From Bacteroidota bacterium (GTDB taxonomy: Bacteria > Bacteroidota > Bacteroidia > Flavobacteriales > Flavobacteriaceae), in assembly GCA_023390775.1 (NCBI GenBank), contig JAEWCF010000015.1, positions 1 to 49,317 on the forward strand: a stretch of 49,317 nucleotides of DNA, read 5' to 3'. Each line of letters opens with the position of its first letter. Within the stretch, counting starts at the first letter, position 1. Below, in pieces: positions 1 through 7,947 of the stretch. A program made the translations under genes and the position numbers. Below the pieces are notes generated by a model. That model saw nothing but the letters and a program-made list of their open reading frames with translations, was not told where the DNA came from and ran no database searches.

Positions 1-1189
1 CCACAAAACCTTGATAGAGCGGGAGGACAATGGTATCGTAATGGCGCCTGTAATCCTCGCTTCCGGCCAGGTCCAGCGACTCGAAAATGTCGTGAAATCG
101 CCGCGACTGGGTTTCATTGGCGCAAAACAGGTAATTCCGGTAACCGCGCGCATGGTTGTCACCAAGGTTGTTGAGCAACAGGTCGAACTGCTTGTTGAAC
201 GATGGTTGCGGAGCCGTCTTGAAAGCGACCTCGGTGGACTCGGGAAAAGCGGTTTCAGTTCCGACCTCCACCACCGGGAATGGGGCGACCTGCCTCATGA
301 ATTCCTTTTGGTCGAGGAAAAGCTCGGCCGGCTCGACGTGGTTGATCGTGGCCTCGAGTTTGGCAAATGATTCGGAAGCGCGCTGGAAAAGCTTGTCGAT
401 CTGCGTGCTCACCATCGGCAGGTTGCTGATGCAAAGAACCGTCTCGGGCGAAATGTATTCCAGGAAACTCTCCCTTTTGTCGCGAAAGAATTTGTTCTCG
501 ACATTTGGGATGATCGTAATTTTCTTTTGTCGCTCAACCGACAACTGGGTCTCGACATCGAAGGTGCGAATGCTTTCGACCTCGTTGCCGAAAAATTCTA
601 TGCGGTATGGATTGTCATTTGAAAATGAAAAAACGTCGATGATGCCGCCGCGAACCGAAAACTCGCCGGGTTCGGTGATAAAATCCACTCGCCGGAACTC
701 GTATTCAAAAAGCACCTCGTTGATAAATTCGATGGAAATCTGGTCTCCGACCGAGACCTTGAGGGTGTTTTTATCCAAGTCTTTGCGCGTGATCACCTTT
801 TCAAAGATCGCATCGGGATAAGCGACCACCAACGACGGCTTCTTGCGCGAGTTCAGCCTGTTGAGGACTTCGGCCCGAAGCAATACGTTGGCATTGTCGG
901 TTTCCTCGATTTCATAAGGGCGTCGGTACGAGCCCGGATAGAAGAGCACATCCTGTTCGCCGATAAGGTGCTCAAGGTCGTTGAGATAGTAGGCCGCTTC
1001 TTCTTTGTCGTGAAGCACCAGCAGCATCGGTTTTCCCGATTGTTAGAAAATTGATTTGACCGTAAACGACAATGACGACCCCGTAAGTCCCGTCATGCGA
1101 AGTTTTGCGCCGCGATTTGCAATTTTGGCCGCAATCGACTCTACCCGTGGGTCCCGGTCGAACTTGGAAATGACATCGGCCTTACTCAA
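1..1189 (-). pseudogene. mfd: Mfd transcription-repair coupling factor, N-terminal part, interrupted by an in-frame stop
   Basis: Mfd is the ATP-driven translocase that removes stalled RNA polymerase and recruits UvrA to lesions. The minus-strand frame gives a clear Bacteroidota Mfd N-terminus, with stretches such as LHDKEEAAYYLNDLE, LFYPGSYRRPYEIEETDNAN and EPGEFSVRGGIIDVFSFS (the UvrB-like module). The gene continues past the left edge. The family-like sequence begins at a TTG (1187-1189), which overlaps the stop of the upstream lipoprotein gene. Codon 49 (1043-1045) is TAA, and the same frame continues with good Mfd sequence on both sides: MTGLTGSSLSFTVKSIF, stop, QSGKPMLLVLHDKEEA. Relatives carry a lysine at about this place, so a single substitution would explain it. 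Restart at the ATG at 1025-1027 would give a protein lacking about 54 residues. I infer either a real nonsense mutation or a base error. Confidence 0.85.
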
Positions 1190-1766
1190 ACTTCATCGGT
1201 TTTGCCGGGGTTGGAATGGCGCGCGCCGTGTCCCGCATCTTGATCAGGTCCGACTCACCCTGCTCGCGGGGAATTTGGTTCCGACGGGCGATTTCGGCAA
1301 GCTGCGCCTGGAACGAGGCGAGTTCCTGGTTGATTTCAGATACCAGCGCCGTCACTTTTTCGCGCGGTATCCGGTTGAGGTTGATGTACAGGTCAAGCTC
1401 ATGAATCTTGGTCCGCAATACCGAAATACGGCTGATGACCTCTGGGCGGTTGTAGGGCGGCGGGATATCCTGCAATTCGGCGGCACGTGTCGAGAGCAGT
1501 TTGCTCTTTTCGCGGAAAGCAGTAATCGTGCTTTGCGGCTTTTGTTCCAGTTCCCGCAAAAAAACCCGCCAAGGCCCCCATGTCGCCTGCAGGTTTTGCG
1601 ATTGCGGATTCATCGGCGAGGTGTTGAATTGCCACGCCTTGCTGATGGCTGCAAAGACCTCCTGGCTCTTTTGTTGTTCGCGTTCGTATGCCAGTTTGCG
1701 CTCCGCGGAATCGTCGGAACATGAACCCATCACAAAAGCAAAAAACAATACGAACAGGCGCGTCAT
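1182..1766 (-). CDS. Putative lipoprotein of unknown function upstream of mfd
   Basis: A 194-residue protein starting MTRLFVLFFAFVMGSCSDD, a lipoprotein signal peptide with the lipobox Gly-Ser-Cys. I chose this ATG because it begins the signal peptide; the frame stays open nine codons further upstream. The mature part is rich in Glu, Gln, Lys and Arg and is predicted to be mostly helical, with coiled-coil character in the second half. I recognise no enzyme motif. The stop overlaps the likely TTG start of mfd, so the two are probably translated from one mRNA. Function unknown; a periplasm-facing inner or outer membrane lipoprotein is the best that can be said. Confidence 0.75.
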   Translation of the reverse strand: MTRLFVLFFAFVMGSCSDDSAERKLAYEREQQKSQEVFAAISKAWQFNTSPMNPQSQNLQATWGPWRVFLRELEQKPQSTITAFREKSKLLSTRAAELQDIPPPYNRPEVISRISVLRTKIHELDLYINLNRIPREKVTALVSEINQELASFQAQLAEIARRNQIPREQGESDLIKMRDTARAIPTPAKPMKFE

Positions 1767-1881
1767 CACGGGTGGTTTCCCGCAAAGGTACAAAGTTGGG
1801 GGCGTTGGCGCGAGGGGCCGTTGCGAATTATTTGTTAAGAATAAATGCCAAAACGCACCGGGGCAAAATTCACGAAAACGT

Positions 1882-1889
1882 TATATTTG
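1882..1889 (+). promoter_or_regulatory. -7 promoter element TATATTTG of the threonine dehydrogenase gene
   Basis: TATATTTG matches the Bacteroidota -7 consensus TAnnTTTG exactly and ends 3 nt before the ATG at 1893. With transcription normally starting a few bases after this element, the mRNA would start at or just inside the start codon. No clear -33 TTG was found at the expected distance. Confidence 0.5.
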
Positions 1890-1892
1890 CCT

Positions 1893-2831
1893 ATGCCAAA
1901 AATCCTCATAATCGGTGCCTGCGGACAGATCGGGACCGAACTCACGCACAAACTCAGGGAAATTTACGGGACCGGGAATGTCATTGCTTCCGACATCCGG
2001 AAACTCAATACCGATGTGGTCTCGTCCGGGCCGTTTGAAGTGGTGAACGCCCTTGATTACAACCAGGTCGAACACCTGATCGAACACCATGGGATCGACG
2101 AGGTCTACCTGATGGCCGCGCTTCTTTCGGCCACCGCCGAGAAAAATCCGGCTTTTGCCTGGGACCTTAATATGAATTCGCTATTCCATGTCTTGAACAT
2201 CGCCAAGGCAGGTAAGGTGAAAAAGGTATTCTGGCCTTCCAGCATTGCGGTTTTCGGGCCGACGACCCCCAAGGAGATGACCCCTCAGTTTACAATTGCC
2301 GAACCTTCAACGGTTTACGGGATCAGCAAGCAGGCGGGCGAACGTTGGTGTGAATATTACAACAGGGTTTTTGGGGTCGATGTCAGGAGCATACGCTATC
2401 CCGGCCTGATCAGCTGGACGTCGCCGCCGGGCGGGGGCACCACCGATTACGCCGTGGACATTTTCCACAAGGCGCTGTCCGACGGCAAATACGAGTGTTT
2501 CCTGCGCGAGGACACGAGGATGCCCATGATGTACATGGAAGATGCCATCAGGGCCACCATCTCGATCATGCAGGCACCCGCCGAAAATATTAAGATCCGT
2601 TCGTCATACAATCTCGCCGCGATGAGTTTCACGCCCGTTGAGATCGCTACCGAAATTAAAAAGCATCTGCCGGACTTTGAAATTTCCTATAAATCGGACT
2701 TCAGGCAACAAATCGCCGATAGCTGGCCTGCGAGCATCGACGATTCGGCAGCGCGGAAGGATTGGGGTTGGAAACATGAATACGGCCTCGCCGAGATGGC
2801 GCAGACCATGATTGAAAATTTAAAAGCATAA
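1893..2831 (+). CDS. L-threonine 3-dehydrogenase of the SDR type (NAD-dependent epimerase-like)
   Basis: 312 residues. The N-terminus MPKILIIGACGQIGTEL carries the Rossmann glycine motif GxxGxxG for NAD binding. The SDR catalytic set is visible as Ser in WPSSIAVFGP and the pair in VYGISK. The motifs VRSIRYPGLISW and GGGTTDYAVDIF are typical of the SDR threonine dehydrogenase branch known from Bacteroidota, which oxidises L-threonine to 2-amino-3-ketobutyrate in the cytosol. The start chosen is the second in-frame Met, because the 16 residues before it do not resemble the family and would lie upstream of the probable promoter. An unspecified NAD-dependent epimerase is the alternative, but the length and motifs favour threonine dehydrogenase. 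Confidence 0.85.
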   Translation: MPKILIIGACGQIGTELTHKLREIYGTGNVIASDIRKLNTDVVSSGPFEVVNALDYNQVEHLIEHHGIDEVYLMAALLSATAEKNPAFAWDLNMNSLFHVLNIAKAGKVKKVFWPSSIAVFGPTTPKEMTPQFTIAEPSTVYGISKQAGERWCEYYNRVFGVDVRSIRYPGLISWTSPPGGGTTDYAVDIFHKALSDGKYECFLREDTRMPMMYMEDAIRATISIMQAPAENIKIRSSYNLAAMSFTPVEIATEIKKHLPDFEISYKSDFRQQIADSWPASIDDSAARKDWGWKHEYGLAEMAQTMIENLKA

Positions 2832-2862
2832 AAAAACGCCGGTTATTCCGGCGTTGTCTTTT
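2831..2862. terminator. Bidirectional intrinsic terminator
   Basis: An 8-bp perfect stem AACGCCGG / CCGGCGTT (2835-2842 and 2848-2855) with a 5-nt loop, flanked by an A run on the left and a T-rich run on the right. It lies between the convergent threonine dehydrogenase and globin-like lipoprotein genes and can serve both. Confidence 0.85.
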
Positions 2863-3448
2863 AATTGGGGTCCTGCACGATAGGGGAGCGAAGGGATTCC
2901 AGTACCGCGCCGACATCGGCGATCAAATCCTGGTCGGTTACGCCATTTAGCGCGGCCGCTTCCACGACATATCCTACAAACCTGTCATACGCCGCATTGT
3001 TGACCTTGACTCCCATTCGGCTGTTGATCGCGGGGTCATGGGCCGAAACCATGTCGAGCCCCGTGTAGGTATTGGTTTCACCGCCTCCGGTGTTGGCTGA
3101 AAAGAAATCCGTCAGGTTTTTGCTGAGAACCGCAACATTTGTAGCATCTCCACCTGACACTTCTCCGACCAAAGGGGCAAAATGGGCTGAAAAATTTCCG
3201 GGTTCATTCGCCACGATGTCCGCAACGATCAGGGTGATGGTCGAGTCGACAACCGACCGATAACTCAACCGGCCTTTTTCGATCATGACGCCGGGATTGT
3301 TGGGATCTTCCACCAGGGTTGTCCCCCCGAGCCGGGTGTAAAGCGACGGTTCGGCATTTGAAATTTCGTTGTCTTCGTCACTGCACGAAAAAAAGGTCAC
3401 GCCTGCAATGCACAGCGCGCCAAACATAATTTTAGAGATTTTGGTCAT
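2861..3448 (-). CDS. Lipoprotein with a truncated-globin-like domain
   Basis: 195 residues. The N-terminus has a lipoprotein signal with lipobox FFSCSDE. The mature protein starts with SLYTRLGG, the usual opening of group I truncated haemoglobins. It continues with a divergent globin-like helical pattern, including YTGLDMVSAHDPAINSRM (a candidate proximal His) and a C-terminal helix ending LESLRSPIVQ. About 55 residues between SLYTRLGG and VVDSTIT are longer than in classical truncated globins. It would be a membrane-tethered haem or haem-like domain facing the periplasm or cell surface. The upstream gene for a small metal-binding-fold protein ends 11 nt before this start, so the two form an operon. 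Haem binding is inferred from family resemblance only. Confidence 0.6.
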   Translation of the reverse strand: MTKISKIMFGALCIAGVTFFSCSDEDNEISNAEPSLYTRLGGTTLVEDPNNPGVMIEKGRLSYRSVVDSTITLIVADIVANEPGNFSAHFAPLVGEVSGGDATNVAVLSKNLTDFFSANTGGGETNTYTGLDMVSAHDPAINSRMGVKVNNAAYDRFVGYVVEAAALNGVTDQDLIADVGAVLESLRSPIVQDPN

Positions 3449-3459
3449 GGTGATGGTAT

Positions 3460-3903
3460 TTAGTTATTGAAAATTCGTTTTATGCCTTTGGTGAAATGAT
3501 AGGCAAAACCGTCCTGCGGCATGGCTGGGCAAACTTTTTTCCGGGCAATTTCATCCGATACGGTAAATCGTTTCGCGGGATAGTTGCCCTTGCTGATTAG
3601 TGTTTCGTACACCTGGCGGCTGTCTGCCAGCCGATTATCGTGGAAATAAATCAGGACGCCGGTTTTGGGGTCCAGCCTTTCGGATTTTACGCCAGGAATG
3701 GATTTCAAGTCACGCTTGATCTGTCTAACCGTCTGGGCATCGAGTGGGGCCGCGGTAAAATCTATGCGGCTAATCTGCAGGGTCGCATTGTCGTACCGGA
3801 CGGGCTTTGCAGTCGCAATGTGCGCCACAAGTACCGCCAATAATACCAACACAATTAGGCCCGAAGCCTTAACGATCGGGAGAATGATTTTCTTTGCGGA
3901 CAT
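3460..3903 (-). CDS. Membrane-anchored small protein with an HMA-like fold
   Basis: 147 residues from the ATG at 3901-3903, chosen because MSAKKIIL directly precedes the hydrophobic helix (about residues 8-30). After this single N-terminal segment comes a region of about 80 residues (ISRIDFTAAPLDAQTVRQIK, then LKSIPGVKSERLDPKTGVLI) resembling the beta-alpha-beta pattern of heavy-metal-associated domains. The usual Cys-x-x-Cys metal site is missing; the only Cys is near the C-terminus in KKVCPAMP. It is co-transcribed with the globin-like lipoprotein. Function unknown; a role in handling metal or haem for its partner is a guess. Confidence 0.6.
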   Translation of the reverse strand: MSAKKIILPIVKASGLIVLVLLAVLVAHIATAKPVRYDNATLQISRIDFTAAPLDAQTVRQIKRDLKSIPGVKSERLDPKTGVLIYFHDNRLADSRQVYETLISKGNYPAKRFTVSDEIARKKVCPAMPQDGFAYHFTKGIKRIFNN

Positions 3904-3964
3904 ATTTTTCGGGATTGGTTTCCTGCACTTACGAAAGTTTTGCGGCAACGGTTTTGTCCCGACA

Positions 3965-3989
3965 TAAAAAAACCCGCAGATAGCGGGTT
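3965..3989 (-). terminator. Intrinsic terminator at the end of the CotH/SnoaL-like operon
   Basis: Stem AACCCGC / GCGGGTT (3971-3977, 3983-3989) with loop AGATA, followed on the minus strand by a run of seven T. The stem overlaps the stop codon of the SnoaL-like gene. Confidence 0.75.
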
Positions 3990-4479
3990 ATTTCCTTTTG
4001 AGTTGCTCAAGGGCGGCATCCTCGAGCGGTGTGATGATCCTGACCACCTCCGAAGCATTATCGTTGGGGACCGTCATAGAAAGCACGTAATGCTGGATCA
4101 GCCATTTTCCGCCAACTTTTTTCATCACTCCGGATCCGCGGCAAAGTTTCATCCACGTATCCAGCAGTTCGTCAAACCAGGCGATATCGTCCTTGACATA
4201 AATGTTGCGCTGGACCGGTTTGAAATCCCAGGCAGCTCCCTTGTCAAAATACGGTTTGGCAAATGCCTTGAATTGCGCGATGTTCCAGTTTTCCAGCGGA
4301 TCGGTGCCGATGAAGATCGCATCCGGTGTCATCATTGAGAAGTAGGCATCAAATTGCCCCTTGGCCGCCGCCTGGTGCCAAAGGTCAAGTTGTGCGCCGA
4401 TTGCTTGTTTAGCATCTTGTGCCGAAGCCGAATATATTATCAGGAATGCAAAGATCGCCGTAAATTTTTTTATTGCCAT
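3988..4479 (-). CDS. Secreted SnoaL-like / NTF2-fold protein
   Basis: 163 residues with a signal peptide (MAIKKFTAIFAFLIIYSASA, then QDAKQ). The mature part has the NTF2-like layout: a first helix with LWHQAAAKGQFDAYFSMMTP, the motif DAIFIGTDPLENW, and beta strands including DDIAWFDELLDTWM and GGKWLIQHYVLS. This resembles SnoaL_3-type proteins annotated in Bacteroidota as nuclear transport factor 2 family proteins; the substrate is unknown. The start overlaps the end of the CotH-family gene by 10 nt, so translation is probably coupled. Exported to the periplasm by prediction. Confidence 0.75.
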   Translation of the reverse strand: MAIKKFTAIFAFLIIYSASAQDAKQAIGAQLDLWHQAAAKGQFDAYFSMMTPDAIFIGTDPLENWNIAQFKAFAKPYFDKGAAWDFKPVQRNIYVKDDIAWFDELLDTWMKLCRGSGVMKKVGGKWLIQHYVLSMTVPNDNASEVVRIITPLEDAALEQLKRK

Positions 4480-5861
4480 GGAATTGATTTGGTTCGTGTG
4501 CTGAAATAGTTTGCCGGACCTGTGGCGCCGCCTTTATCATTGCCGGACATCAGCCGGTAAAACGGGGCATTTCCCCAGGAAGCGGGTGCGTCGCCGATGT
4601 TCATGTCCTCGCCGGTGTCGTTCGATACGTGCGGCGCGATAAGCGCCTGCCAGCTTAAAATGCGTTGTTTGCTCCGTGCGGCATCAAACAGGTCCCGATT
4701 CCCGTCTGCCAACTCCGAAATATAATTTTTGTATTTCTGCCGAAATTCCGGCACCGCCAAAATCTTTGCGACAAGCGGGCGGGACTGCGGCCCCCAATTC
4801 AACGGGTCCTGCGTTCCCGAATTCGGGACGATCATTGACGTTCCAAGCGCATTGTCATAATCATACGGAATGAAATATGCCTTTTGATCCGGCGCGATGT
4901 AAAAATAGAAGTTGTTGGTATTGACCCAATAATCGTCCCACATGCCGAGCATTACGTTGGTGGCGTAAGTCTTCAAAAATAGGTCGACATCCATCCGGTC
5001 CGAGATCCAGGTCTTGAATTCGTTTCCCGTCTTCGAGTTGAGGTCCGTAATAAATTGCGTAAGCGAGGCCTTTGCCGAGGCAAGTTCGTCCTTTCTGGTC
5101 TTGAGGTCGTAGGCGAAATATTGCGATTTTGCCGGGTTCATTTTCACGTCTTCCACGCCCATGCTGCTTGTGGACACAAAGTCGGGCTGGAAATTCCCGA
5201 TGTGGCTTCCTTTCCACATGAACCCAACGGCGTTGCACCAATGGGCCGATCGCGCGGCGATATAGTCCTCGTCAACGCTTTCGATCATCGAGTAGACCCC
5301 GTAATACGCCGGTTGCGCCCCGCCTTCGACCCTGATGGTCAACCGGCAATAGGAAGCGCGGGGTGCGGTCCAAACTCCGAATCTCCTGAAAAGATCGTAA
5401 CTGTAGATCTCGCGGACATAATTTGCATCGTCCTTAAACCATTTTAAATTGAGTTTTGAAAGCCCTTTAAACCTTTGGTCGGGGCGGTTCTTGTCGAAAT
5501 CCAGTCCGAAATGGCAATGGTGCCAATCGGGGTTGGCGGCATTATGCGGCTGGCCTGCAATTCCCTCGGGCCTTCGGCGGCTGGTATTTCCGCGTAATTT
5601 TAACCCGATGCTGTCCAGGAAAACGGTTTCGCCACCGGTCTTGAAGGTGAAACGGGCCACCACTTTTTTCTCGTTTTTTGGATTTTGGTCGTAATTGGAA
5701 AGCAGCGCGTTCCATTGGGAGAGCGGTACGGTCAATTCGATTTCGGGAACTTTGGCAAGGTCAAAAACAGGATGGGGCACGCCGTTCCCCGCAGGCTGTG
5801 CCGGGGCGTCTGGGCTGCAACTCATCAGCGAGATGAAAACGGCGAGGAATAGTATTCTCAT
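4470..5861 (-). CDS. CotH-kinase-family lipoprotein
   Basis: 463 residues. The start at 5861 was chosen because MRILFLAVFISLMSCSPD is a complete lipoprotein signal with lipobox; the open frame begins 13 codons earlier. The body matches the CotH family: IGLKLRGNTSRR in the N-terminal lobe, LSKLNLKWFKDDANYVREIY, YYGVYSMIESVDEDYI, and the acidic motif AYFIPYDYDNALG. CotH proteins are atypical protein kinases in spore formers; in Bacteroidota they are exported and their substrates are unknown. It forms an operon with the downstream SnoaL-like gene. Surface localisation is inferred from the signal peptide. Confidence 0.85.
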   Translation of the reverse strand: MRILFLAVFISLMSCSPDAPAQPAGNGVPHPVFDLAKVPEIELTVPLSQWNALLSNYDQNPKNEKKVVARFTFKTGGETVFLDSIGLKLRGNTSRRRPEGIAGQPHNAANPDWHHCHFGLDFDKNRPDQRFKGLSKLNLKWFKDDANYVREIYSYDLFRRFGVWTAPRASYCRLTIRVEGGAQPAYYGVYSMIESVDEDYIAARSAHWCNAVGFMWKGSHIGNFQPDFVSTSSMGVEDVKMNPAKSQYFAYDLKTRKDELASAKASLTQFITDLNSKTGNEFKTWISDRMDVDLFLKTYATNVMLGMWDDYWVNTNNFYFYIAPDQKAYFIPYDYDNALGTSMIVPNSGTQDPLNWGPQSRPLVAKILAVPEFRQKYKNYISELADGNRDLFDAARSKQRILSWQALIAPHVSNDTGEDMNIGDAPASWGNAPFYRLMSGNDKGGATGPANYFSTRTKSIPWQ

Positions 5862-5905
5862 AAAAAGGAATAGCGGTAAATGTACACATTTTGGAGTCAA
5901 GGCAT

Positions 5906-5931
5906 AAAAAAAGCATGCTGTGCATGCTTTG
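5906..5931 (-). terminator. Intrinsic terminator after the small gene at 5934
   Basis: Stem AAGCATGC / GCATGCTT (5911-5918, 5922-5929) with a 3-nt loop and a T run on the minus strand. It separates the 109-residue gene from the CotH operon. Confidence 0.75.
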
Positions 5932-5933
5932 GA

Positions 5934-6263
5934 TCAGTTGAGCTGGGCTTCCGGCGTGAGTGCCCGTGTCTTGCTCCTGACGTACGATATCAGCCCTACG
6001 AAATGCTGTTTTTCAAAGGCCTTGACCGAAATCGTCAGGTCCTTGCCATCGCGTGTCTTGATGCACAGGTTGTAGGAACTGTCGAAAGTAAAGAATTTTA
6101 TTCCCGGAATAAACGACAGGTAATTTCGCTTTTTGCGCGAAAGGTACATCTTGCTTACTTTATCAACCGGAACCTGGTAATTCCTGTTGCCGTATTCAAT
6201 GTTGATTACTTCATTGCGGACTTTGCAATACGGATTTCCTGAAAGTGTAGTCGTTACTGTCAT
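5934..6263 (-). CDS. Small conserved hypothetical protein
   Basis: 109 residues, Lys/Arg-rich and beta-strand-rich, without signal peptide or membrane segment. Sequence blocks such as GNRNYQVPVDKVSKMYLSRK and TRDGKDLTISVKAFEKQHF suggest a PH-like small beta domain, as seen in several short flavobacterial cytosolic proteins. I do not recognise a function. It stands alone with its own terminator. The 196 nt upstream (6264-6459), between it and the end of the transporter gene, are AT-rich and would hold its promoter; no exact TAnnTTTG was found there. Confidence 0.65.
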   Translation of the reverse strand: MTVTTTLSGNPYCKVRNEVINIEYGNRNYQVPVDKVSKMYLSRKKRNYLSFIPGIKFFTFDSSYNLCIKTRDGKDLTISVKAFEKQHFVGLISYVRSKTRALTPEAQLN

Positions 6264-6459
6264 CGGTACATTTTGATTGGATTCTTCTTCATTTAGTATC
6301 TTACAAAAGAAGTCAATCCGTGTTACCCGAACGTTCTATAATTTTACCCTTTTGTTATATTATTTATATGCGAATGATATAAGCGATTAATCGAATTTTG
6401 TAAGCTGCCGATGGAATTTTTTAAGATTTTACATCGATAAAAGCGTGTAGCTCAACCGA

Positions 6460-7545
6460 TTATTTGCTCTTGAACCAGTCTTTTACCTTTTTCATCCATT
6501 TCGGTTCGTCCAATTCGTTGTTCAGGAGGAATGCGTAGGGATGAAGGGCCGGAATATGGTCGCAGACTATTTTCGCAATGGCAAACATCGGGATGAAAAG
6601 GATCATTCCCGCCACTCCCCAAAGCAATTCGCCGATGACTATCGCCACAATGGTCCAGATCGGGCTGATGCCGAGGCTTTCCCCTTCCACAAGCGGTTCG
6701 ATGATGTTATTGTCGATGATCTGAGCGACGACCAAAATTGAAATGATGGGAATCAACATGTCCTGCGATCCGCCCAGGACCGCCATCGCCACGACGATCA
6801 ATCCTCCGAGGATCGACCCCACATAAGGCACCAGGGTCGGAATTACCGCCACAAGTGCGATCAGCACGCCATTTTCAAGGCCGACGATGCTGAATCCGAT
6901 ACCATAGCAAAGGGCAAGGAAACCCATCGATATCAGCCTCCCAATCAAATACTGCCCGGCCACCTTGGAGATTTCGTCGAGCTCCTGTGCGGTCTCGCGC
7001 CGGTTTTGCGTATCGACCAGCTTGAGGAAAAATTCCCTGTATTTTTCGCGTTTCCAGATCAGGAAGAAGAAATACAGCAAGGTCAGCACGAAGCCCGTGA
7101 CGAATCCCATCAGCCCCGAAAAAAAAGCGCCAACCATACGCCCCGCGCTGCCCGACGCCTTGTCGGCTCCTTTCTGGAGATAGGAAACCTGCTCGCTGGG
7201 CGAAAACCCGTATTGGCTTTCAATCCACGATTGCAACTGCGAAATCATGCGTTCCGCGGTCGCCTGCATCTTGGGCCAATCTTCCGCCATCCCGGTCAAT
7301 TGCGCGGCCACGATCGCAACCAGGCCACCGGTAAAAAGCACGATGATCACCACTCCTGAAAGGGATGCCCACAAGCGGCTCATGCCCCACGCCTCCAGCT
7401 TGTTGCACACGGGTAACATCAGCATCACCAACAATATCGCATAGAATAGCGGCTCCAGGAAGGGTTTGCGGTGGTAGAGCAGATAGCCCAAAAGGACGAG
7501 CATCAGCATGGCGGCGTTGACGTTCTGGATCGGGACGTTTCTCAT
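6460..7545 (-). CDS. AI-2E family transporter (PF01594 type)
   Basis: 361 residues with about eight membrane helices in the family layout. There are three N-terminal helices, a periplasmic amphipathic segment (ERMISQLQSWIESQYGF), and a C-terminal bundle with conserved family blocks: LIALVAVIPTLVPYVGSILGG, IIDNNIIEPLVEGESLG and ISPIWTIVAIVIGELLWG. These proteins are permease-like and have been linked to autoinducer-2 export or Na+/H+ exchange; the substrate cannot be read from sequence. I chose the ATG at 7543-7545 over the GTG one codon upstream. The start overlaps the stop of the preceding small gene (TGATG), so the two are coupled. Confidence 0.9.
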   Translation of the reverse strand: MRNVPIQNVNAAMLMLVLLGYLLYHRKPFLEPLFYAILLVMLMLPVCNKLEAWGMSRLWASLSGVVIIVLFTGGLVAIVAAQLTGMAEDWPKMQATAERMISQLQSWIESQYGFSPSEQVSYLQKGADKASGSAGRMVGAFFSGLMGFVTGFVLTLLYFFFLIWKREKYREFFLKLVDTQNRRETAQELDEISKVAGQYLIGRLISMGFLALCYGIGFSIVGLENGVLIALVAVIPTLVPYVGSILGGLIVVAMAVLGGSQDMLIPIISILVVAQIIDNNIIEPLVEGESLGISPIWTIVAIVIGELLWGVAGMILFIPMFAIAKIVCDHIPALHPYAFLLNNELDEPKWMKKVKDWFKSK

Positions 7546-7844
7546 CACATTTCCTGTTCTTTACCGGCCTCGTAGAAATTTACCCAAAAAAATTCCGCGG
7601 GGTTCAGTCCGAGTTCCACGATGGCGGCCTGGATCAGCCCTTTCTTTTCCTCGGTCAGGGAATTGCCGGAAGTTTGTAAAAAATCAAGGAAGTCCTCGGC
7701 ATTGTCAAACCGGAAACTGAGTTTGGTGTTAAGCGAATAGGGCGTGAACTTGAAATCAATGGGATTGCCGGTCTCATCCTCGAGTTTTTCTTTGTATCCG
7801 GCCCTCGCAAGGGCATCAAAAATGGGCTTGAACGATTCTTTCAT
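7545..7844 (-). CDS. Small conserved hypothetical protein coupled to the AI-2E transporter
   Basis: 99 residues, acidic, soluble, with no signal or membrane segment. It opens MKESFKPIFDALARAGYKEK and contains LNTKLSFRFDNAEDFLDFLQ. Its stop overlaps the start codon of the AI-2E-family gene. I do not recognise the family beyond it looking like a flavobacterial hypothetical protein. A cytosolic partner of the transporter is possible from the overlap alone. Confidence 0.65.
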   Translation of the reverse strand: MKESFKPIFDALARAGYKEKLEDETGNPIDFKFTPYSLNTKLSFRFDNAEDFLDFLQTSGNSLTEEKKGLIQAAIVELGLNPAEFFWVNFYEAGKEQEM

Positions 7845-7913
7845 GACGGAAATTTTACCCTAAATTAGTTAAAATTGGCAATCTCCTGTTCATTTTGGGA
7901 ATTGCTTGTGACC

Positions 7914-7941
7914 CAAAAAAAAGCCCGCAAACTGCGGGCTT
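7914..7941 (-). terminator. Intrinsic terminator of the M13 peptidase gene
   Basis: Stem AAGCCCGCA / TGCGGGCTT (7921-7929, 7933-7941) with a 3-nt loop and eight T on the minus strand, directly after the peptidase stop codon. Confidence 0.85.
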
Positions 7942-7947
7942 GTGTAT

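Noticed and set aside
11..821. Plus-strand open frames at the left edge
   Set aside because: They are shadows of mfd, which is coded on the minus strand and has clear family sequence.
6264..6459. AT-rich stretch with TATATG-like sequences resembling the Crp/Fnr palindrome
   Set aside because: The arms do not match TATGA-N6-TCATA and no -7 element lies at the 33-nt distance.
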